Positions 13,022 to 25,320 of a stretch of DNA of 64,000 nucleotides are shown in pieces (the stretch's first letter is position 1; the number at the start of each line of letters is the position of its first letter). The stretch is from positions 124,001 to 188,000 of the forward strand of contig JALJCO010001448.1 of the NCBI GenBank assembly GCA_023101725.1, written 5' to 3'. This DNA is from Atherinomorus stipes (lineage: Eukaryota; Chordata; Actinopteri; Atheriniformes; Atherinidae). The notes below the pieces were generated by a model that ran no database searches, was not told the DNA's origin, and saw nothing but the letters and a program-made list of their open reading frames with translations. Both the position numbers and the translations under genes were made by a program.

Positions 13022-13475
13022 GCTGTCCCGATCCCACTTTTTCACTTCGATACCAGTACCACAGGTCAAGTATCGTCCAATTCCCGATATAGATACTTAG
13101 CTGTATTTTGGGCCAAAGATTATGCATATTGATCTCATAATTAATTGTATTCGTGGTTTATGGTAGGTAGGTATGTCTGTTGTGTGGAACCTCACCTCTA
13201 AAAGCTCGGTTTAACAGGTTAATGAAATAAGTCCATAACAGTGAGTATGAGGAAAAACTGACCCGTTTATTTGGCTTTTTACCAATGAGTATGACATATC
13301 TAATACTTACAAACAATTTGAAATAATTTTAAATAGATTAAGAACCAGTCAGGAAGAAGTGTCTGAAAGAGAAGCTGGGATGGATTTCCTGGATCTGCAA
13401 ATTTTAACGCATTCCGATGCAATCCACGTGTTTTAACTAATATCGGCCTGATATCCAATACAGGACAGCCCTAAT
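13022..13475. mobile_element. hAT-like MITE
   Basis: The ends are inverted: TAGGGCTGTCCCGAT on the left and ATACAGGACAGCCCTA on the right. The interior contains CCCGATATAGATAC and AATATCGGCCTGATATCC, the language of fish hAT MITEs. The flanking 8-mers do not clearly match, so the target duplication is lost or the ends are off by a few bases. Confidence 0.65.
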
Positions 13476-13900
13476 TATGACCCCCCTCCACTCACCCACA
13501 AGCAGGCCAAGCCTCTGTGCCAAATTTAGTATTTTATTGATTATTTAATTCTATCTTATTGTACGTTAAATCATCGTTGGTAAATGACATAAAATATTAA
13601 AAATCAATTTAAAAAAACACAGTAATAAGAGATGAAATGGCACAGTCATGGCTCTAACATTTTTCACAGCGAGCGCAAGCTGCTATGAAACTGAAAGATT
13701 ACACCTTTGATTTTTTAAATACATCTTAAAAATGAAAATGGCCACCTGTAATAATGTGGTGTACGGAGAACTGGGCAGATATCCTATCAGTATCCAAAAA
13801 CGGATGACTGGGTAGGGGGGAGATTTGTCCAGAGTAAAGACAGTAAATTCATGACACAAATGTGTACATACTTAGTCCACTTATATAATACAGGGGAGTA
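13476..13900. other. Intron sequence, no feature seen
   Basis: This is AT-rich with no supported element. Confidence 0.45.
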
Positions 13901-13904
13901 CATC

Positions 13905-14345
13905 CCCCCATGACTCCAGCAGGTAAAGGATATTTTGGATCACTGTTTTGGACAAAATTTGTAATTTTAGAACAAATAAGGATTCGATATAAGGGCCTAG
14001 AAAGAAGCATGAGAATTTGTCGTTTGTGCTGTAATGGTTGTGTAGGAGATGAACCTCATGTTTTATTTGAATGTGACAATGTCCAGTATTAGTAGCTGAA
14101 AATAGGTTAAAGTATTTGCCAAAATGTTAATGGTGTTATCCATCAATGTTTAAACTCACAATGCTTCTTCATTCTGACCAACCTAAGATAATATAAGTTG
14201 GGTGCTTTCTTGAAACGGGTCTTAGCTCTTTTTTAATGAGTTCTGTCATTGTTGAATATATATCTTTTTCTGTTATGATGTGGAGTTTGTGCTTTATACC
14301 ATGTGTTTGGTGATAAGCAACATAAATAAATGAAATGAAATGAAA
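13905..14345 (+). repeat. LINE 3' end with zinc-binding motif
   Basis: An open frame at 13910-14092 encodes CRLCCNGCVGDEPHVLFEC, the Cys/His zinc-binding motif found after the reverse transcriptase in some LINEs. A 3' untranslated part follows, ending with repeated ATGAA at 14327-14347. The reverse transcriptase itself is missing, so this is a 5'-truncated insertion. Confidence 0.7.
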
Positions 14346-14680
14346 TAACATCTCGAAAGGAAAGTGGATATAAGAAAGTTCAGAAAAGAGGTTCAGCAAC
14401 AACACTGCAAAACGGATGTCCTTTTTCCTGATATCTTTTAAGCCATATGTCCAAGTGTTGATGCTAACATTCTTGGAGTGCATCTGAAGACCATCCAGAA
14501 CCCCGTTGGCTAATAAAACCTGGAACTGTCAACCATCAGTGTATTTAATGGGAATTGTTTGGGTTATTTCATGTTATGTGTTGCCAGCATATCACCTCAC
14601 ATAAAACCTGCCTGCACAGCGACTGGATAAATATGACGAGCATGAGAAACAGAGAGAATGTTTATGTTTCATAAACCCAC

Positions 14681-14808
14681 CGAGCCACCTGGCTGATGAC
14701 CGGAGCAAAGTTGGTCGGCCCGTAGAGCTGAACAGTCCGCAGGCTCTGGAAGTAAGCCTCCAGTACGCCTTCGATCCCCACACAGTTTGGGTTTTCTGTA
14801 TTGGAGTT
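14681..14808 (-). CDS. cpne9: Copine exon: vWA domain, second MIDAS segment
   Basis: This 128-bp exon encodes [40 protein letters not shown] and VA plus two bases of Arg. The acceptor CTTTTTGCAG has a good pyrimidine tract; the donor is [17 protein letters not shown] contains the conserved threonine of the second MIDAS segment. The wording [14 protein letters not shown] resembles copine-9; cpne5 has YHRSLRTVQ from memory. The exon stands alone between introns of 18.6 kb and 11.9 kb, both packed with transposons. Confidence 0.94.
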
Positions 14809-14809
14809 C

Positions 14810-16642
14810 TGCAAAAAGAAAAATTCAGTTTAAGAGAAAATATTCCAGAAATATATGAACTAACCTCAGTACTTATTCACGCGGCTCTGAAGTGTATATG
14901 CGGCTTATGAATCCACTAAGCCTCCAACAGGTGACCCTGGTTCTGACCTCACCAAATTGAAATCCTACAGTTCTTTGAGCTAAGAAAAACCTTTAACTAA
15001 GAAAAAACCTGACATATTCCCCTCATGGTTCAGGAAATGTGACAAATGAGAAGCTGGCAGGGGTTATATCTTTTTTAAAGCCAGCTGCTGACCTGGCCAA
15101 TGATGAGACACTGCTGGTAATTGATAGGCAGCAGTGGGAAATAGGAAATCATCGACTCTTCTACAGCCAAGCAGCCCACTGGAGCGGCTGCTGGCTCAGC
15201 TGGTCATTAGCGCTCAGACTTTCAGCCAGAAATTTCTCATTTTCTTGGGCAATCTCTGCTAGATAGAAGTATGGCTCCCACTGTGTCAGTCCTCACCACT
15301 GCTCAGCCTCCTGGAGGTCTCACTGCTCTCTGCACTTATGTCTCCTCAGCTCTTCTAGGTTCTGTGAAACCCTTAAAATATGTTGCAGATTCACCCAAAC
15401 CTTCGTACTAATCATATGCTCTCTGACTGAAGGACCTCCTCGTCGGGCTTGTGAGTTTCGTTCGTAGTGGTGCCATATTCTTTTCATGTGGAGATGATGG
15501 ATTTAATGGAGCTCTAAGGGATGTTAGGAGGGTTTGTTTACTTTTGCAGGGCAGTTTTCCAATGGATCTCCTCACACCACGAATTTCTTCAGATCCGAAA
15601 GACTTGCATCTTTACAGTAAAACTGCGTTCATGAGTCATTTGATGGCACAGTGATATTCATTATGTTAATTTCTGGAGCTAGCAAATGGATATAAATACC
15701 AGCCTTTTTGAATGCACACTGGCTGAATTAGCAAAGAAACAATGGATGTTGTCAGAAGAAGAGAGGAAAGAAAAAAAGAGACAGAGCAAAAGATAAGACG
15801 AGTCAAGATAAGATTCTTTCACCGGCCTACGAGTTCTCACAGTGCAGGTAGGATGAAGATGGATGCTGTTGATAGGGTTTAATTACAACAAATCAACGTG
15901 TGACCGTTGCTTGGCTTCCATTTGGGACTATAAATCCTCTTTCTTTTTTTCTTTTTTTTTCCGGGGGGAGGGGGGCATTACATTTTGTATTCTGAAATGT
16001 TTTTCGCTTTGTTCAGTGCAAAGACTAATAAACGTTTTCTTTATCAAGCAAAGTTGTTTGTATTCATCATTCCATTTTATTACGCTGACATGATTGAAAT
16101 GCGTTAGTATTGATTGTGAACATGGCATTCAGTGTATGTTTTGGTCTGCATTCCCTCTAAACGGTGTTTATAACCTGCACTCACAAAGTGAGGAGAGAAT
16201 AAAGTGTAAAAGAACAGAGAGTCAACATAAAATGTGTCTTAATCTTTTTTAATGTGCACGTTTCACAAGCAACATGTGATTAAAAGGGTATGTGAGTGAT
16301 TAGCCAAGGCTGGGATTGTTTGGGCATATAATGTTTGTACTTTTTCATTTGTTTATTTTATTTTCATTTATTTATTTTTCTTAATTCATCTTTTTTAAAT
16401 GCACTGACTTTTTTTCCGCCCATCCAAACTTTACAACTTTTAACCTCCACACCTTCCGTGCTGCTGCTGTGGTACAAGCGCAGTACCGTGGGGATGTGTT
16501 TTCAGTGAGAGTGTGCTTCTTCCCCTGGATTCAGGAGGCAGTGAGCCTGGCAACCCAAAGACTGAAGTTATTTTTCTGCCACGGCAATGACAACCTAGAC
16601 ACACATGATGTTGCTACTGTGTCTGTATTCCATATCCAACCT
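14810..16642. other. Intron sequence, no recognised feature
   Basis: This lies just upstream of the exon at 14681-14808 in transcript sense. Mixed AT-rich sequence with poly-T and poly-pyrimidine tracts near 15938-15960. No transposon ends or coding signatures were found. Confidence 0.45.
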
Positions 16643-16646
16643 TTAA

Positions 16647-17267
16647 AGGGACACTGTGTAATCGGGAGCAGCTCCCTCGTACTTTTCATGCTGCATTCGC
16701 GTGAAACCGGGCAGACCGACGACAGCCGATGCATGTAAAGTTATCACCGGCCTCTATGTGAAGATGTGGTCCGTCAGTTACAGTGACATCAGTCCACATC
16801 TGATTTGTTGTCATGGCGATGTCGTATTGTTTTCCCTGACCCATGTTTTACCGTTTTTCGCTCGGCTTCATTGATTAAAATGACATCTGGTTTGTTACCA
16901 ACGGCCGTCTGTCCGACTGCACATGAACCCAGCATCAGTGAGACGCTGGTTTCTCCCCTCTGCAGCGCGGTGACTTTTCAAAGGCATTACCACGAACTGA
17001 GCTGAAAACTCCGGTGTGTCCGGTGAGTTTCTGTGTTTTCCTACTGTCAAGCTTCTCCTGAACGCAAAAACATGACGATACGACATGGCAGTCTCCACCG
17101 AGCCGACCCGCTCGATGTGTAAATGAATGATACGAACGGCAAATTTAGAACTTCGAGGAGCACTTCAGTTTGTTGATGGGAGTGATTAGTGATTAATGGA
17201 AAAACACTTTTGAACCAAATAATCAGTTTTTGTGAATAAAACACAGGAGAACTTACACAATATCCCT
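16647..17267. mobile_element. TTAA-flanked MITE
   Basis: Inverted ends are AGGGACACTGTGTAA and the reverse complement of AGGGATATTGTGTAA. TTAA duplications are at 16643-16646 and 17268-17271. The 621-bp interior is comparatively CpG-rich and encodes no transposase. Confidence 0.85.
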
Positions 17268-17274
17268 TTAAATA

Positions 17275-18512
17275 ATTTACACCGGCATCGTCTAAATTAA
17301 TCAAATTTTATCTAATTTAAAATTCTCCTCACGTATAAAGCTCTCCATGATCAAGCTCCATTGTATATTAGAGATCTCATAGTTCCATATATTCCAAGCA
17401 GAGCACTTCGCTCTCAGACTGCAGGCCTTCTGGTAGTTCCAAGGGTCTCTAATACCCCTTTCCCACTGGCCCAAAAACCCATTTCAACCCGTGAAAAATT
17501 GGCTTTTAGTGGCAGTGGGAATGACTCATCAACCCACGTCAAACGACTCGGCAAGCGACGCGGGTTTAAATCGCCTTCAAGCGGCTCGGCTCCGATCAGC
17601 ATGCAGTGGGAATACCGGACCCGGGTTGACCCGCGAATTAACGCAATGATGTTGAGCGCAACGTGCATACGTCACAACATCGCACCAGTCGCGTGTGATA
17701 TAACACGCCAAAACAACGCCAGCGTAATGGCGTCACCAGACACGCAGCGGTGGGACCAGAGGACACTCAGCTGCCAGCAGGTGATCAAACCCGGCTTTTA
17801 TTGTCACTGGGAAAGGAGCCGAATGCCGATTATGAGCAGGTCGAAGCACGTTTGAAAAACCCGTGAAAACCCGCTAATTTCAGTGGGAAAACGGCTTAAA
17901 AGTAGAATGGGAGGCAGAGCGTTTGGCTATCAAGCCCCCCTATTGTGGAACCAGTTACCAATTCAGGTTCGGGAGGCAGACACCCTCTCTACCTTTAAGA
18001 TCAGGCTTAAAACCTTCCTTTTTGATAAGTCTTATAGTTAGGGATGGTTAGCCATCCCTTAGTTAAGCTGCTATAGGTTTAGACTGCTGCAGGACGTCCA
18101 TGATGCACTGGGCTCTTTCTCTCCCATCATCTCTGTCTCTCCATGTAGAAACCTGTGACAGTATTGCATCATTAACTGTGTTCTCCTCTCTCAGCAGATC
18201 TGGCTGGATAACGTTGCAGTGTTTGTTGGTCTCTCTTTCTGTCTTCTCCCCCCCAGCCGGTCGAGGCAGATGGCCGCCCTACCTGAGCCGGGTTCTGCCG
18301 GAGGTTTTTCCTCCCTGTTAAAAGGGTGTTTTCCTTCCCACTGTCGCCACCCCTCCGTGCTTGCTCAGGATGGGGGATTGGACCGGGTCAAGTCAAGATT
18401 CGATCCAATCTGTTGGTTTCCTTAGCTAAGCTATTATGAATCTGATCTGAATTTTTCTGTCTGTTAAGCACCTTGAGGTGACATTGTCATAAAAGGACGC
18501 TGTAAAAATAAC
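17275..18512 (+). repeat. L2-like LINE 3' end, split by a MITE
   Basis: The left part encodes YIRDLIVPYIPSRALRSQTA and VVPRVS. After the insertion the frame resumes as FGYQAPLLWNQLPIQVREA then LSTFKIRLKTFLFDKS, the C-terminal end of an L2-like reverse transcriptase. The 3' untranslated region follows (GGAGGTTTTTCCTCCCTGTT, CACCTTGAGGTGAC). Upstream reverse transcriptase is absent, so the copy is 5'-truncated. Confidence 0.85.
17453..17896. mobile_element. TAA-flanked MITE inside the LINE
   Basis: Ends are TACCCCTTTCCCACTG and the reverse complement of AGCCGTTTTCCCACTG, with TAA at 17450-17452 and 17897-17899. Removing it and one TAA restores LINE sequence. A 3-bp TAA duplication suggests the PIF/Harbinger superfamily. 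The interior is CpG-rich (GACGCGGG, GGCTCGGCTCCG), unlike the surrounding intron. Confidence 0.8.
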
Positions 18513-19884
18513 AGGTGCATCTGGAAAAATGTTTTACGTTTTTCATGCTGAAGCGTCATCGTGTGAACGGGGACTAACTGATAGAGACATTATATCATAA
18601 TCAAACTTAGGATCCTTCTGTTTATATCAAGCTGATTCACAAAAGCCACTTTGCTTGGTCTGGAAAGTTAAATATCAATATTGCATAAGTGACATGTTAT
18701 TTTCCCACTGTGTCGGCCCCTCAGACTCTATGAGACACGAGTTACTGCTTGTTAACCAGTGAAGCTCCTTGGTTGCTCCGTTATATTAAAGCTGAGACAT
18801 TACAGGTACTGAGATTGTAGAAAAAGTATTATTTGCTAAATAAAATCACGCTGCAGTATGTTTTTATCGGGATAGTCAGTAAAACTTTTTAATGCTTTTG
18901 TTCAACACATTTCAACCACTTTGAGCTGCTACACATCAAAGATGGAGACACACTGACTAAAACATATGTTAAGTTTACAAGGACCTGATACAGTAACTGT
19001 TGAAGGCTAATCATCTCATCCATTTCAAAGGCAAGTTAATGCACACACTGAAGTTTTATGCTATTTATTCTGCATGATTACTTTTTAATTATTTCCTCTG
19101 AGACTGTAAGTTTTATCTAATGATATAAATTTCTTTCAAGTGTCAGAAACAGATCCAGAACTCCGCATTAATTAAGAAGCAACACAGAAGAGCGACACAG
19201 TAGAAGCACACACCTAATCAGTGTAAAATAACCCTCATATTTTTTTTTTTTTTTTTTTCATGTGATCATAACCTTTTGTAAAGCGGGGGGTTGCTGCGAG
19301 ATGCTGTGACTTCAGTATCACTGCAAGTGTGAGTTATTTACTGATTCAAATGGTCTTAATGGAACATCATATGCACACATGCTCAGCCTGTTAATTAGTC
19401 ATCACCACCTTTTGAATGAACCTGAGGTGTGTCTAATTAAATTGTGCATAATGTCCGCCTCACTTTCTCGTTTTGTAGATATAAAAAGGGTACACGTCTG
19501 TAAAGCTTATCATCTATTATTACAGTATCATTCTTATTTGTTACAGCTTTTCTCTGTTCCTGCAATAAATGATTAGTTATTTAAAAGGAGTGTCTTGTCC
19601 GTTCATAATAGACTCCTCTTTATTCAAACCTATTTATAACAACATAATTGTGTCACACACTGGCTTCCCTGTGTGGGTAGGATGCTTTCTGTGGATGATC
19701 AATAAGAATACTGACAGCACTTCTTATTTTAAGGCTGTTCAAAGTAAAGGAGTGTTTATTATTTCTAGAGGTAGGAAACTGGCATCTCCTTCCTAACAGC
19801 GCACGCCAGCCCATAAAAGAAAAAACAAAGAAAGATGAGAGACAAATACAGCCTTTTTCTGTTGCAACAAATAGTTACATATAT
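18513..19884. other. Intron sequence, no recognised feature
   Basis: This holds a poly-T run at about 19241-19258. No coding or transposon signature is supported. Confidence 0.45.
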
Positions 19885-19985
19885 TAGTTAAGGGCGGGAC
19901 TTGATTTAAAAAAAAATCTAATCATTATTTGAGGCTTTGTAATTAACTAATCTCAATTAATCACATTTTAAGTACATAACAAAAA
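19885..19985. mobile_element. hAT-like remnant
   Basis: GGGCGGGACTTGATTTAAAA followed by TTTGAGGCTTTGTAATTAAC and TCTCAATTAATCACATTTTA matches a common fish hAT-type repeat as I remember it. Only one end is visible. A related patch is at about 35700-35850. Confidence 0.5.
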
Positions 19986-20044
19986 CTGCCCCATAAGGCA
20001 GCTTTTTCTTATTTAAATGGATTTTAGTGGATGACTTAATTCAG

Positions 20045-20255
20045 TATTTCTCAGTTCCAGTCCTTGGGATCCACCGCCCTGCATGTCTTCGAGGCATCCC
20101 CACTTTCACACACCTGACTCAAATGAATGGCTCGTTAACAGGTTTGCACAGAACTTGATGAGGAAGTTCATTAATCTGATTCAGATATGTTGAAGTAGGA
20201 ACACATCAAAGACACGCAGGGCTGTGGGTCCTGAGTTGAGAGACATTAGCCTAAT
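20045..20255. mobile_element. Palindromic hAT-type MITE copy
   Basis: The arms read GTTCCAGTCCTTGGGATCC ... CCACCGCCCTGCATG on the left and CACGCAGGGCTGTGGGTCC on the right. The centre contains CACACCTGACTCAAATGAAT. It is one of about five copies of this family in the window. Confidence 0.65.
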
Positions 20256-21068
20256 TCAAATAATAGACGCAGACATTAAAGGTAACTTTCTATAATGTCA
20301 AACAAATCCATTTCTGAGGCAAAAGTTCTTTTTAAACTTGCCTGCATATTTTTAAATTTTCCACAGAGATTATCAGTTGTTTCTTACCAGTAAACACTTC
20401 ATTTAACACTTAAAAATCCACAAACATATCCAAATATAACACTCGTAGCTCTGCTGCTTATTCCCTCCCATCTCGTCCACACTGAAATACAATACCAATC
20501 TTTGTCTGTTTTATAAAAGGATTTTTACAATATTGTTCATAAGGGGTGGGGTTAAAAAAAATCGATTAATTGGTTTTAAATGATTCAAGCTTAATTTATG
20601 CAAGAACTCGGACTGGTTCACTGCCCCGAGTACACGCTAGCACGCATCCACGGACACACAAGATCACTGCACACACTCCTGATGACTCAACGCCTCAGTT
20701 GCTCCTTCTTTTTTCCCGCCCTTCTGGACAGACCGAGCTGGCAGGGTGCCTGAGCGCGTCCTCGCTCTGCTGTCTGGGGGGGAAACCCCTCCCTTCCTAC
20801 ACACCATTTGTCTTTCATGTTGTGACTGCCTGAGTTCATGCTTCTCTGTATTGGTGTGTCTTTTTTTGTCTCCAAGTTCTTCACCTGTACGTGGAGAGTT
20901 CAGAGACCTCTTTCTTTACCACCTACCCACCTCTCCTCATGTTACCGTTTTCTCTCTGCAAAGGTGCGTCCTGCGAGGGGCTGCGTGACCACGGTCTGCC
21001 TGATCCTGTCTTGTTATGTTTTCTGTTTGTGTGTCTTGGACTGGTTGTACTGAAACATGAATTTACTC
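20256..21068. other. Intron sequence, mostly unassigned
   Basis: A hAT-like word (AAAATCGATTAATTGG) is at about 20557-20575. The rest may be the untranslated part of the LINE whose tail follows at 21069, but no protein match was seen. Confidence 0.4.
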
Positions 21069-21107
21069 TTGAGGATCAATAAAGTATCTTTGATTTGATT
21101 TGATTTA
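21069..21107 (+). repeat. LINE 3' tail
   Basis: GAGGATCAATAAAGTATC followed by (TTTGA)n is the 3' terminus typical of a fish LINE. The same tail on the other strand ends the elements at 39777 and 54686. Confidence 0.6.
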
Positions 21108-23580
21108 GATTCTTTACAAGTTTACTTTTCTGGTGAAGTGACTAGTCTCGTGATTTAACGATACACAGTGAGATCTTAGCATACCTACTCAACTGAGAGA
21201 TCAGTTCTGTACTTCCTGTTCAAACTGAGCTTCTCAGCCTATGAGCCTGAGCTAAAACCAAAAACAAGTTATTTCATTCAGTAATGGATTACGTTCACCT
21301 GTTCACAATTTAGCAGTGTATTACTTTTCACATTATTTTTCATTTCATTTCATTAGCAGCTAACGCTAAGACCGCAGTCGCCGCCATGTTCAACAGAATA
21401 TTTTAAAAACGACAGGAAGCGACGTCACCACGCACACTGAAATAAATCCGACAATGGACCAGGTCACAACAGAAGTCATTTAAATGCTCATTTCCTCTAG
21501 AACAGGTTATTAGATTATTCTGGGATAGGCGAGGCTACGAAGCACACATCACCAGTATCCTTTGTTTCAGGCCACATGGAGTGCAGGTTTGGAGGGTGGA
21601 TTCTGAGGCTCCTTCCTTCAGACGTTTTTGAAATGGGACAGTACCGAGCGCGCCACTATGACGTATGCAGCAGGCGAATTCGCACTTCGCAGCGCGCAGA
21701 CTGTAACATGAGACACAATTAAACACTTCGCCATCAAGTCTGAGATGGGACAGGTAACCAAGAAGAGGCACAGAGATTTTTTCTTTTTTTCAACCTTGAC
21801 AGAATGAAATAACTGGTCAGGCGCAATTGTGGAAACCATGGTAACCTGCTCCACTGAATCAGAAGCTCCGCTAACAGGCACACCAGGTAAAATGCTTCGG
21901 GCCCTGAAGCCAGACAGGGCACCTCGAGGGCCAACCAACTTTAAATTACTACAGAGCAGTGACAATGTGGAAAGTTTGCAAGGACAGTGGTCCAGCAGCT
22001 CAGGGGCCCCACCTACACCTCCTGCTCTTTCTGCAAGCTGCAGTGCATCTTATGTATAACCAAGTGAGAGCAGGTTCATCAAAATGAAGAGAAGTTTTCT
22101 GATATTTAAATTAGCAAAGGAAGAAAAGGAGGAACACAAACAGACCGAGACAGTGGTAAGCCTGTCTTTCCACTGGGGGTCTTTTAACACTCTGCATCCA
22201 GGGACCTCTGCATCCCTAATCCAGCCTTGGGTGCATGCTGTAATTTAGCACTCCTTCTTTCTGTCCAAACCAATTTTGTCTCCCAAACCCAGGATGACAG
22301 AGGCCAAACTGAAAAGGCCAAATGTAAAAATAAACAACAAAAAGCCAGCAGGTGTAATCAAGGCTGCTTCCTTCGTCTTCCACATACAGCGTATGACTCA
22401 GATCAATCAGTGAAACTATTGTTTTAATCTAAAGAAACTTAATTCCACCAGGATAGCAACACTACAAAACGATAAGAGTAAGAGTCAAAATGACCACATG
22501 AGACACAGACAAGTTTTCTTCTTTGTCTTCTACAATCTATTATCCAGTCTGTGCAAGGACACCAGGAGGTTATATCACAAAATTATTCAATCAGCCTTTG
22601 TTATTAGCAGCCATAGAAATTAGCATTCAAATTTACATCAATTAACATTCAAATTAGAGAGATACTGTATCCAAGCCAAATTACCTTTTACAATCTGCTC
22701 GATAACCAGCAGCAGTAGCTCAGGGAAGCATGATAAATCAATGAAAAGAAAGGTTGTATAAGCCCACAGACAGAAGACATTTTGGAGAAGTGGATGACTG
22801 AGGCGGAGGAAAGGGAACAAAAGGTGGGAGGAGAAAAAATGCTCTGAATCATATTGCATGATTCAGACAAGACGTTTGTTTTATGGCACAGGAGTGATAA
22901 AGAAAGAGTAAAGAGCAAGACAGAGAGAAAGAAAGGCAGAAGCAGCAAAAGACTGTAGTGAATATGCTGCTGACAGTAATATTGTTATAACAGGATGGCA
23001 ACACAGTCAGGAAGTATTCGCTCCAACTATCAGTCAGAAAACTGTGCCTCCACAACATGGAGGTTCCTGTTAGGCATTGTAGCACATGGGATCCTGGACA
23101 ACCGTTTGTCCAGGATCCCCAACCCTGTCTTTCAATCGATGCATCACAATGGTACACATCCTGAATCTATAACTATTTTGAAATGTCCAAAAGCAATTAC
23201 TTTCATACTAATTTAATGACCCAAATACAGCTGCAAAGTGTGGCAGTAGAATCTGCGGCTGCCGCCTGGACACTCCACTAAAGTGTCCGGACGCACTTCA
23301 ACGAAAGGCAAACAAGACGTTAGTAGGGCAGCTTTCCAACAGGGGACTGTTCCGTTATGAGATACAAATGACCATGACAGCTGTTAAGCTAGCTTTTATA
23401 ATAGCTTTGAATGAAAGAGATGAGAAACCTCAGTTTTGTATCAGATCTGCTGGGGCATAAATTTGTCACTGTCACAGACGATTGTGTCACACATGGTGAC
23501 ACAATGCTCACATGGTCCATATCAAGGTCCTCCCTCATGTGCGAAAGTAAACTGATGGGGAAGGGTAGTTCTTATAACAT
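21108..23580. other. Intron sequence, no recognised feature
   Basis: Long stretch of mixed composition. Several ORFs of 60-115 codons occur on both strands without conserved motifs. No repeat ends were found. Confidence 0.4.
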
Positions 23581-24071
23581 AAGCCCCGTTTCCACCAGCG
23601 GGTCTGGGTCAGGTCGGGCCGGATCGGTCCACGTTTTTTTGTGTCTCCACAGATAAAAACTGGGATGGGTACCCTTATATCCGACCCGACCCGGCCTACT
23701 TTTTTGGCACCCTTCGGTAGGGGTACTGATCTAACCGATCCGGACCAAAGAGGTGGAGCTAATACACAGCAATCAGCTGATTCATTGAAAAATCCGCCAC
23801 TTCCCGCGTGACCCAGCGTAAAAACAAAGCCGGGGTGACTCCTTTCTGTTTCTGTCACGTGTGGCGCCGGTGTTTTGGTTAAACGGCGTTACACGGCGAT
23901 GATGTCACACAATCACGTAGCAGCGCTGTCCAGCTAATTCTCCGCCTCCAGAATAAGGGTACAGGTTGCTGTGGGGACGCAGCGTGAAATCAACACATCC
24001 GTACCCAAACCCACCCGATCCGGCCCGGCCCGACCTGACCTGACCCAGACCCGCGGGTGGAAACGAGGCTT
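23581..24071. mobile_element. MITE with GC-rich inverted ends
   Basis: Left end AAGCCCCGTTTCCACC then GCGGGTCTGGGTCAGGTC; the right end is the reverse complement (starting AAGCCTCGTTTCCACC). The complementarity runs over 60 bases. No clear target duplication. A possible second left end (AAAGCCCCGTTTCC) is at 63616. Confidence 0.75.
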
Positions 24072-24084
24072 AAACTTAAACTTG

Positions 24085-24240
24085 AGACGGGTAGTTATAG
24101 GAACCCCGGTCCTAGAACCTCTCTGTCCAAATACGCCTATAGATTCATTCACTTCAGTTCGGTGTGTTGGAGCAGGGAGGCATAGAAAACCTGCAGAATT
24201 GTAGCCTCGAGGACTTGAGCTGGACACCCCTGCCATACAG
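24085..24240. mobile_element. Palindromic hAT-type MITE, partial
   Basis: Contains GGTGTGTTGGAGCAGGGAGG and AAAACCTGCAGAATTGTAGC, then CTCGAGGACTTGAGCTGGAC. It is directly beside the more complete copy at 24251-24452. Confidence 0.55.
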
Positions 24241-24250
24241 TGCCTAGGAC

Positions 24251-24452
24251 AGGGGCAGGGAACCCCAGCCCTCATCCTGCAGGTCTTCCACTTGTCCTTG
24301 CTCCCACACACCTGATTCAAATCAATGAGTCTCTGTGCAGAACTTGATTGGCTGTTAGATTCATTTGATTTGAATCAGGTGTGCTGGAGTGGGGAGAAAT
24401 GGAAAGCCTGACGGGACACCGGCCCTTGAGGACCAGGGTTCCCCACCACTAG
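24251..24452. mobile_element. Palindromic hAT-type MITE, best copy
   Basis: The left arm (AGGGAACCCCAGCCCTC) and right arm (GACCAGGGTTCCCCACC) are reverse complements, and the inner words CACACCTGATTCAAATCAA and TTTGAATCAGGTGTG also pair. Direct flanks CCTAGGAC (24243-24250) and TCTAGGAC (24453-24460) match at 7 of 8 bases, as expected for a hAT target duplication. Confidence 0.8.
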
Positions 24453-24460
24453 TCTAGGAC

Positions 24461-25317
24461 ATGAACTGTAGGAGTTACATTTACTCTCTCAATGACCTGT
24501 GGTATTTATTTAGGACACCAGCAGCACCGATTTTTTGCTTAGACACTATCATTTTGTCACATTATCTCTTTAATAGGAGAGCAGCTGTTTGTCTCCATGA
24601 ATAGAAAGCAGCAATGGTCATTGATAACCATAACAGGAGGCTGGAGGAGAGGGGTTGCTTATAAAAGGGAGTTCAGAATAAAAGAGAGACCCTTTTTCCA
24701 CCATTTTTCCTTTTACCTCCCACTCTTTCCATCTCATACTGACTGACTTTGGACAAGACTTTTGTCTGTCTTATATTAGTGTTTAGCCTTGTTAACCTGT
24801 TTTTGATATGCTGTCCAGCATACCCTGCTGGGATAATAAGGTGGTGAATGGAGGAAGTTCAGACCACAGATGTCAAAATACGGTAGGAACTCACCATGCA
24901 TGGAGGGTTCCACCACAAATCAAGTGTGTAGAGGCCATTCGCTAAAAAGAGAGCCAGAGAACTAGAAGGTATTAGAGCCACTATCCAAGATAAAATATCT
25001 GCCGAAAACATTAGGAAGATGGTCCCAAGGGATGAAGCACTTAGTGGATGTCTCAGGCAGTAGAAAGTAGAGGAGAAGGAGCAGGAGGAACCATCATGGG
25101 AGGAAAAACCCCTGCAGGGAATGTACCACTGACAGATGAAGATGAGGTGGCTGATACAATCCACCACACCAGGCAGGATCCCAGGTCTACCCAGGCCTAC
25201 CACACCAGGCAGCATCCCAGCAACTTTGTCATTTGTAGCTTCAACAAGAGCCTGGATATGTTCAAACAGCACTGCTCACCATCACATGCCACCTACAAAA
25301 AAAGCTCCCCCAGACTC
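24461..25317. other. Intron sequence, possible unidentified repeat
   Basis: The part at 24850-25310 has open frames with text such as SAENIRKMVPRDEALSGCLR that I cannot assign. It may derive from a retroelement. No ends were found. Confidence 0.35.
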
Positions 25318-25320
25318 TTA

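Noticed and set aside
17361..17855. 164-codon open frame
   Set aside because: It runs from LINE sequence straight into an inserted MITE, so it is a chance fusion.
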